The position numbers were made by a program, and so were the translations under genes. A stretch of 43,184 nt of DNA from an uncultured Oscillospiraceae bacterium (GTDB taxonomy: Bacteria > Bacillota > Clostridia > Oscillospirales > Oscillospiraceae): contig CAJTVO010000007.1 of the NCBI GenBank assembly GCA_910579485.1, positions 1-43,184 on the forward strand, read 5' to 3'. Under the pieces are notes generated by a model that ran no database searches, was not told the origin of the DNA, and was given only the letters and a program-made list of their open reading frames with translations. This document shows positions 40,637 to 43,184 of this stretch, piece after piece (position 1 is the first letter of the stretch; every line of letters starts with the position of its first letter).

Positions 40637-41983
40637 CTAAACGTTTTCTTCCCGGATCAGTCCCGTAGCGATGGCCCCCGCCGGGAGCTGGAAGCGGGCG
40701 GCCTCATCCGCCAGCCGCAGGCATACGGGCAGGGTCTCGCCGCTCCGGTTGAGCAGCACCGCCGCCAGGGCTCCGTCGGGACGCTTCCAGGCGGTGACGT
40801 CCAGCCCATCGGTGTACTTGCTGTACCCCACCCGCAGGGAGCCGGGGAGCAGATAGGCGGAAAAGTGTTCGAAATGCCGCCGGATCAGCTGGGGCATCAG
40901 GGTATGGCTCTTCGTGTCATAGAGGACGGGGGCCAGGCAGAAGTTGCCCACATGGTTGGGCCCGCCCCGCTCGTCCAGGAGGAGGTTCCAGTCGTAGAAG
41001 GCGGTCATGCCGTGGTTCAGGTCCCCGATGATCTCATGGGACAGCCGCAGGGCGCTCTGGAGCGCGTCCTCGCCGCCGAACTTGCTGAACTCGATGCAGC
41101 TCTCGGAGATGATGAGCTTCTTGTCCGGGAACCGCCGCCGGGCCAGATCCAGGGCCTCGAAGTGGTCCCCGCTGTACCAGTGGAAGGCCGCTCCGGCCAC
41201 CAGGGCGTCCGTCTCCGGGTCGATGATGTCCCGCATCCACTCATAGACCCGCTCCTTGTTGTGGTCCCAGAGGAAGATCTCCACGTCCTCCAGCCCGTGC
41301 CGCCTCATGGCGGGGGCCATGAAGTCCCGTAGGAACGCCTTCTGCCCGGCGGGGGTGAAGATGCAGGAGTCCCAGGTCTGGACCGCCTTGGGCTCGTTCT
41401 GCAGGGAGATCCGCCGCACTAGGTACCCTCTCTTCTGAAACTCCAGGATGTACCGGCACATGTAGTCCGCCCAGGCTTCCCGGTATTCCGGCTTCAGCTC
41501 CCCGCCGCCGGTCCTCTGGCCGTTGGTCTTCATATAGGCCGGCGGGGACCAGGGGGACAGCATCAGCTCCAGGGGGCGGCCCGCCGCCGCCTGGGCGTCG
41601 GCGAGCATGGGGAGGATGTACTTCTCCGTCCGTGCGAAGGAGAAACGCTCCAGCGCCCGGTCCTCCGGGTCGGAGTCCGCCTCGTACATTTCAAGGGAAA
41701 AGTCGCAGCTGTCCATATGGATGCGCACCAGCCGGTAGCCCATCCTCTCCGGAGAGAAGTAGGCGTCCATCAGCTCCTTTTTCTGCCGCTGGTCCATGAG
41801 GGAGTAGACGTAGGCGGCGGAGTCCGTGATCGCGCCGCCGAAGCCCTCCATGGTCTCGAAGGTCATCTCGGGATAGAGGTTCACCACATGGTTTTCCTCC
41901 CCGGCGTCGGGGATAAAGGGGATGTCCTGCCAGGGGGCGTTTTCCGGGGAATGGGCCTGGGTCGTCAACAGGGAAAGTTTCAT
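40637..41983 (-). CDS. GH30 glycoside hydrolase
   Basis: 448 residues, no signal peptide. FEGFGGA-like start (METFETMEGFGGA region, about 40-51), acid/base E197 (LQNEPKAVQTW) and nucleophile E294 (LIISESCIEFS) in a TIM barrel, plus the C-terminal beta-sandwich domain. Family activities include beta-glucosylceramidase, beta-1,6-glucanase and beta-xylosidase. Pairing with a xylulokinase gene suggests a xyloside substrate, but that is inference. The enzyme should be cytoplasmic, acting on imported short glycosides. Confidence 0.92.
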   Translation of the reverse strand: MKLSLLTTQAHSPENAPWQDIPFIPDAGEENHVVNLYPEMTFETMEGFGGAITDSAAYVYSLMDQRQKKELMDAYFSPERMGYRLVRIHMDSCDFSLEMYEADSDPEDRALERFSFARTEKYILPMLADAQAAAGRPLELMLSPWSPPAYMKTNGQRTGGGELKPEYREAWADYMCRYILEFQKRGYLVRRISLQNEPKAVQTWDSCIFTPAGQKAFLRDFMAPAMRRHGLEDVEIFLWDHNKERVYEWMRDIIDPETDALVAGAAFHWYSGDHFEALDLARRRFPDKKLIISESCIEFSKFGGEDALQSALRLSHEIIGDLNHGMTAFYDWNLLLDERGGPNHVGNFCLAPVLYDTKSHTLMPQLIRRHFEHFSAYLLPGSLRVGYSKYTDGLDVTAWKRPDGALAAVLLNRSGETLPVCLRLADEAARFQLPAGAIATGLIREENV

Positions 41984-42033
41984 CGTTCTTTCCTCATTTC
42001 TTCATTAAATTGCAGCGCCGCGGCGCTGATCCC

Positions 42034-42062
42034 ATAGTAGCCCATTATTGTTGGTAATGCAA
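42034..42062 (-). promoter_or_regulatory. GH30-xylB promoter
   Basis: Minus-strand -35 TTGCAT (42057-42062) and -10 TACTAT (42034-42039), spacer 17 nt. A GC palindrome (CAGCGCCGCGGCGCTG) lies at about 42013-42028 just past the start site and could be an operator or leader hairpin. Confidence 0.7.
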
Positions 42063-42111
42063 GAGGAATATGCCCCGCTTCGCGGAACGCTATATTTTTT
42101 TCCGCTCCCTA

Positions 42112-42140
42112 TTGGTTTTACGTGAAAAACATGCTATACT
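42112..42140 (+). promoter_or_regulatory. promoter of the metallophosphoesterase gene
   Basis: TTGGTT (42112-42117) and TATACT (42135-42140), spacer 17 nt, 33 nt before the ATG; divergent from the GH30 promoter. Confidence 0.75.
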
Positions 42141-42173
42141 AAAGTGTCATACCTTGGAAAAAGGAAGGATATC

Positions 42174-43031
42174 ATGCCTAGACCACGCCGTGCCCGCCGC
42201 CGTTCTCATTTGCTGAGGAAGCTCCTTGTCTTCTGCGCCCTGTGCGCGGTCTTCTTCTGGTGGAGCAACCACTCCCTGCAAACGGAGCGGGCCACATTTA
42301 CCTCCCCCCGCCTCCCCGCCGGTTTTGACGGATGCACCATCGTACAGCTGTCGGACCTCCACGGGGCGGAGTTTGGGAAGGACAACGAAACATTGATACG
42401 CCAGGTCCGGGAGGCCGGGCCGGACTATATCTTTTTGACGGGGGACCTGTTGGACCGCTACCGGCAGACGCCCCGGCGATACGCCGTATCCCTTGGGGAG
42501 GCCCTGGCGGAGATCGCCCCCACCTATTTTGTCACCGGGAACCACGAGTGGGCGTTTCCCGACATCCGGGGCTTCAAGCGGGAGCTGGAGGATGCCGGGG
42601 TCACGGTACTGTCCAACGAGTATGTATCGCTTTCGCGGAACGGGGACCATATCCTTCTGGCGGGGATCGACGATCCCAATGGGTTTGCGGATCAGAAGAC
42701 CCCGTCGGAGCTGGCCGGGGAGCTCCGCGCCGCGGAGCCGGAGGCTTTTTGGATGCTCCTGGCCCATCGGAACAATTATTTTGAAAAAGAGTACAGTTTT
42801 CTTGGTGCGGATCTGGTCATTTCCGGCCATGGGCATGGCGGGGTGATCCGTCTGCCCTTTACGGACGGGCTTCTGAGCGTGGAGAGGTCTTTTTTTCCGT
42901 CCTACACGGCAGGATTTTACGAGGCCAACGGGGGGAAGGTGTTCGTTTCCCGGGGGCTGGGGAACTCCGGCAGGACTTTTCGTTTATTTAACCGGCCGGA
43001 GGTCGTTATACTGACTCTCAAAAAGGGGTAG
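42174..43031 (+). CDS. membrane-anchored metallophosphoesterase (YkuE/YaeI-like)
   Basis: 285 residues. A basic N-terminus (PRPRRARRRSH), one membrane helix (about 16-31), then a calcineurin-like domain with SDLHG, TGDLLDR, GNHEW, LAHRNN and SGHGHGG: the five dimetal motifs in order. Relatives hydrolyse phosphodiesters or lipid-linked pyrophosphates at the envelope (YkuE in Bacillus, YaeI in E. coli); the substrate is unknown. ATG 42174 is chosen with AAAGGAAGG 6 nt upstream over the in-frame GTG 42144. Single-gene unit. Confidence 0.93.
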   Translation: MPRPRRARRRSHLLRKLLVFCALCAVFFWWSNHSLQTERATFTSPRLPAGFDGCTIVQLSDLHGAEFGKDNETLIRQVREAGPDYIFLTGDLLDRYRQTPRRYAVSLGEALAEIAPTYFVTGNHEWAFPDIRGFKRELEDAGVTVLSNEYVSLSRNGDHILLAGIDDPNGFADQKTPSELAGELRAAEPEAFWMLLAHRNNYFEKEYSFLGADLVISGHGHGGVIRLPFTDGLLSVERSFFPSYTAGFYEANGGKVFVSRGLGNSGRTFRLFNRPEVVILTLKKG

Positions 43032-43173
43032 GAGGCTTTTCTGCGACCCCTGCGGGGCCGCCTCCGCCTGGTCCTTTTCGACAGCCCGGGGCCTGCGCGG
43101 CCCCGGACGCCCTGCGGTCACTTTTGCCCCGCGGCAAAAGTAACCAAAAACGCGCCAGAACCAATGGTTCTGG
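43031..43173. repeat. cluster of palindromes after the phosphoesterase gene
   Basis: Four hairpins in a row: GGAGGC/GCCTCC (43031-43036 with 43060-43065, starting at the stop codon, likely the terminator); 8-bp GC stem (43086-43093 with 43099-43106); a stem of 13 bp with one mismatch (about 43116-43128 with 43133-43145, loop CCGC); and CCAGAACC-AAT-GGTTCTGG (43155-43173). No gene is seen. The last three look like a dispersed intergenic repeat, perhaps REP-like; that needs genome-wide copies to confirm. Confidence 0.5.
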
Positions 43174-43184
43174 ACTCCTTTCTC

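Overview
The window looks like chromosome from a GC-rich, low-oxygen gut Firmicute of the Oscillospiraceae type (Flavonifractor/Oscillibacter/Lawsonibacter-like). This is inferred from RNase Y, AsnA, a BlaI/BlaR1 pair, a sortase-assembled pilus operon with LPXTG proteins, an SLH protein, anaerobic-type CbiK and cytoplasmic GH2/GH36/GH30 glycosidases. I see no tRNA, rRNA, CRISPR array or intact insertion sequence. GC content is so high that nearly every gene carries long open antisense frames; these are left out.

Layout. (1) 1-610: 3' end of a ComM/YifB AAA+ ATPase. (2) About 700-2000: an AT-rich scar with a CPBP membrane protease gene and what looks like a decayed relaxase start. (3) 8106-2023 (minus): a compact operon for alpha-galactosidase, beta-galactosidase and sirohydrochlorin cobaltochelatase, from a consensus promoter to a strong terminator. 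(4) 9134-8221 (minus): a Vat-like acetyltransferase with its own promoter, a short upstream ORF and a terminator. (5) 11004-9235 (minus): RNase Y with a structured leader. (6) 14261-11147 (minus): BlaI/BlaR1-type repressor and sensor protease, with an inverted repeat over the promoter. (7) 18461-14281 (minus): DUF1538 membrane protein, APH(3')-like kinase, double P-II protein and flavin reductase, tightly packed. (8) 18535-24278 (plus): asnA (frameshifted here), a nitrilase-family amidase, PepD, an M3 oligopeptidase and a small acidic protein.

(9) 24379-26768: a 161-bp MITE-like element sitting exactly at the htrA stop codon, then HtrA (minus), a divergent promoter region with a possible small RNA, and a zinc-ribbon membrane protein (plus). 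(10) 28047-26881 (minus): a secreted SLH protein with a Cys/His amidase-like domain. (11) 38805-28081 (minus): a pilus operon of about 10.7 kb. Its order is coiled-coil protein, signal peptidase I, 1620-aa LPETG adhesin, LPETG major pilin, class C sortase, LPQTG minor pilin, second sortase. (12) 42062-39101 (minus): GH30 glycosidase plus xylulokinase. (13) 42112-43031 (plus): a membrane-anchored metallophosphoesterase, followed by a hairpin cluster.

The most notable signals are the MITE whose TTA target duplication is the htrA stop codon; cbiK translationally tied to lacZ; the APH(3')-like gene inside a DUF1538/P-II unit; the duplicated DxDGDG sensor domain on BlaR1; and the base-composition mosaic and stable RNA hairpins of the pilus operon.
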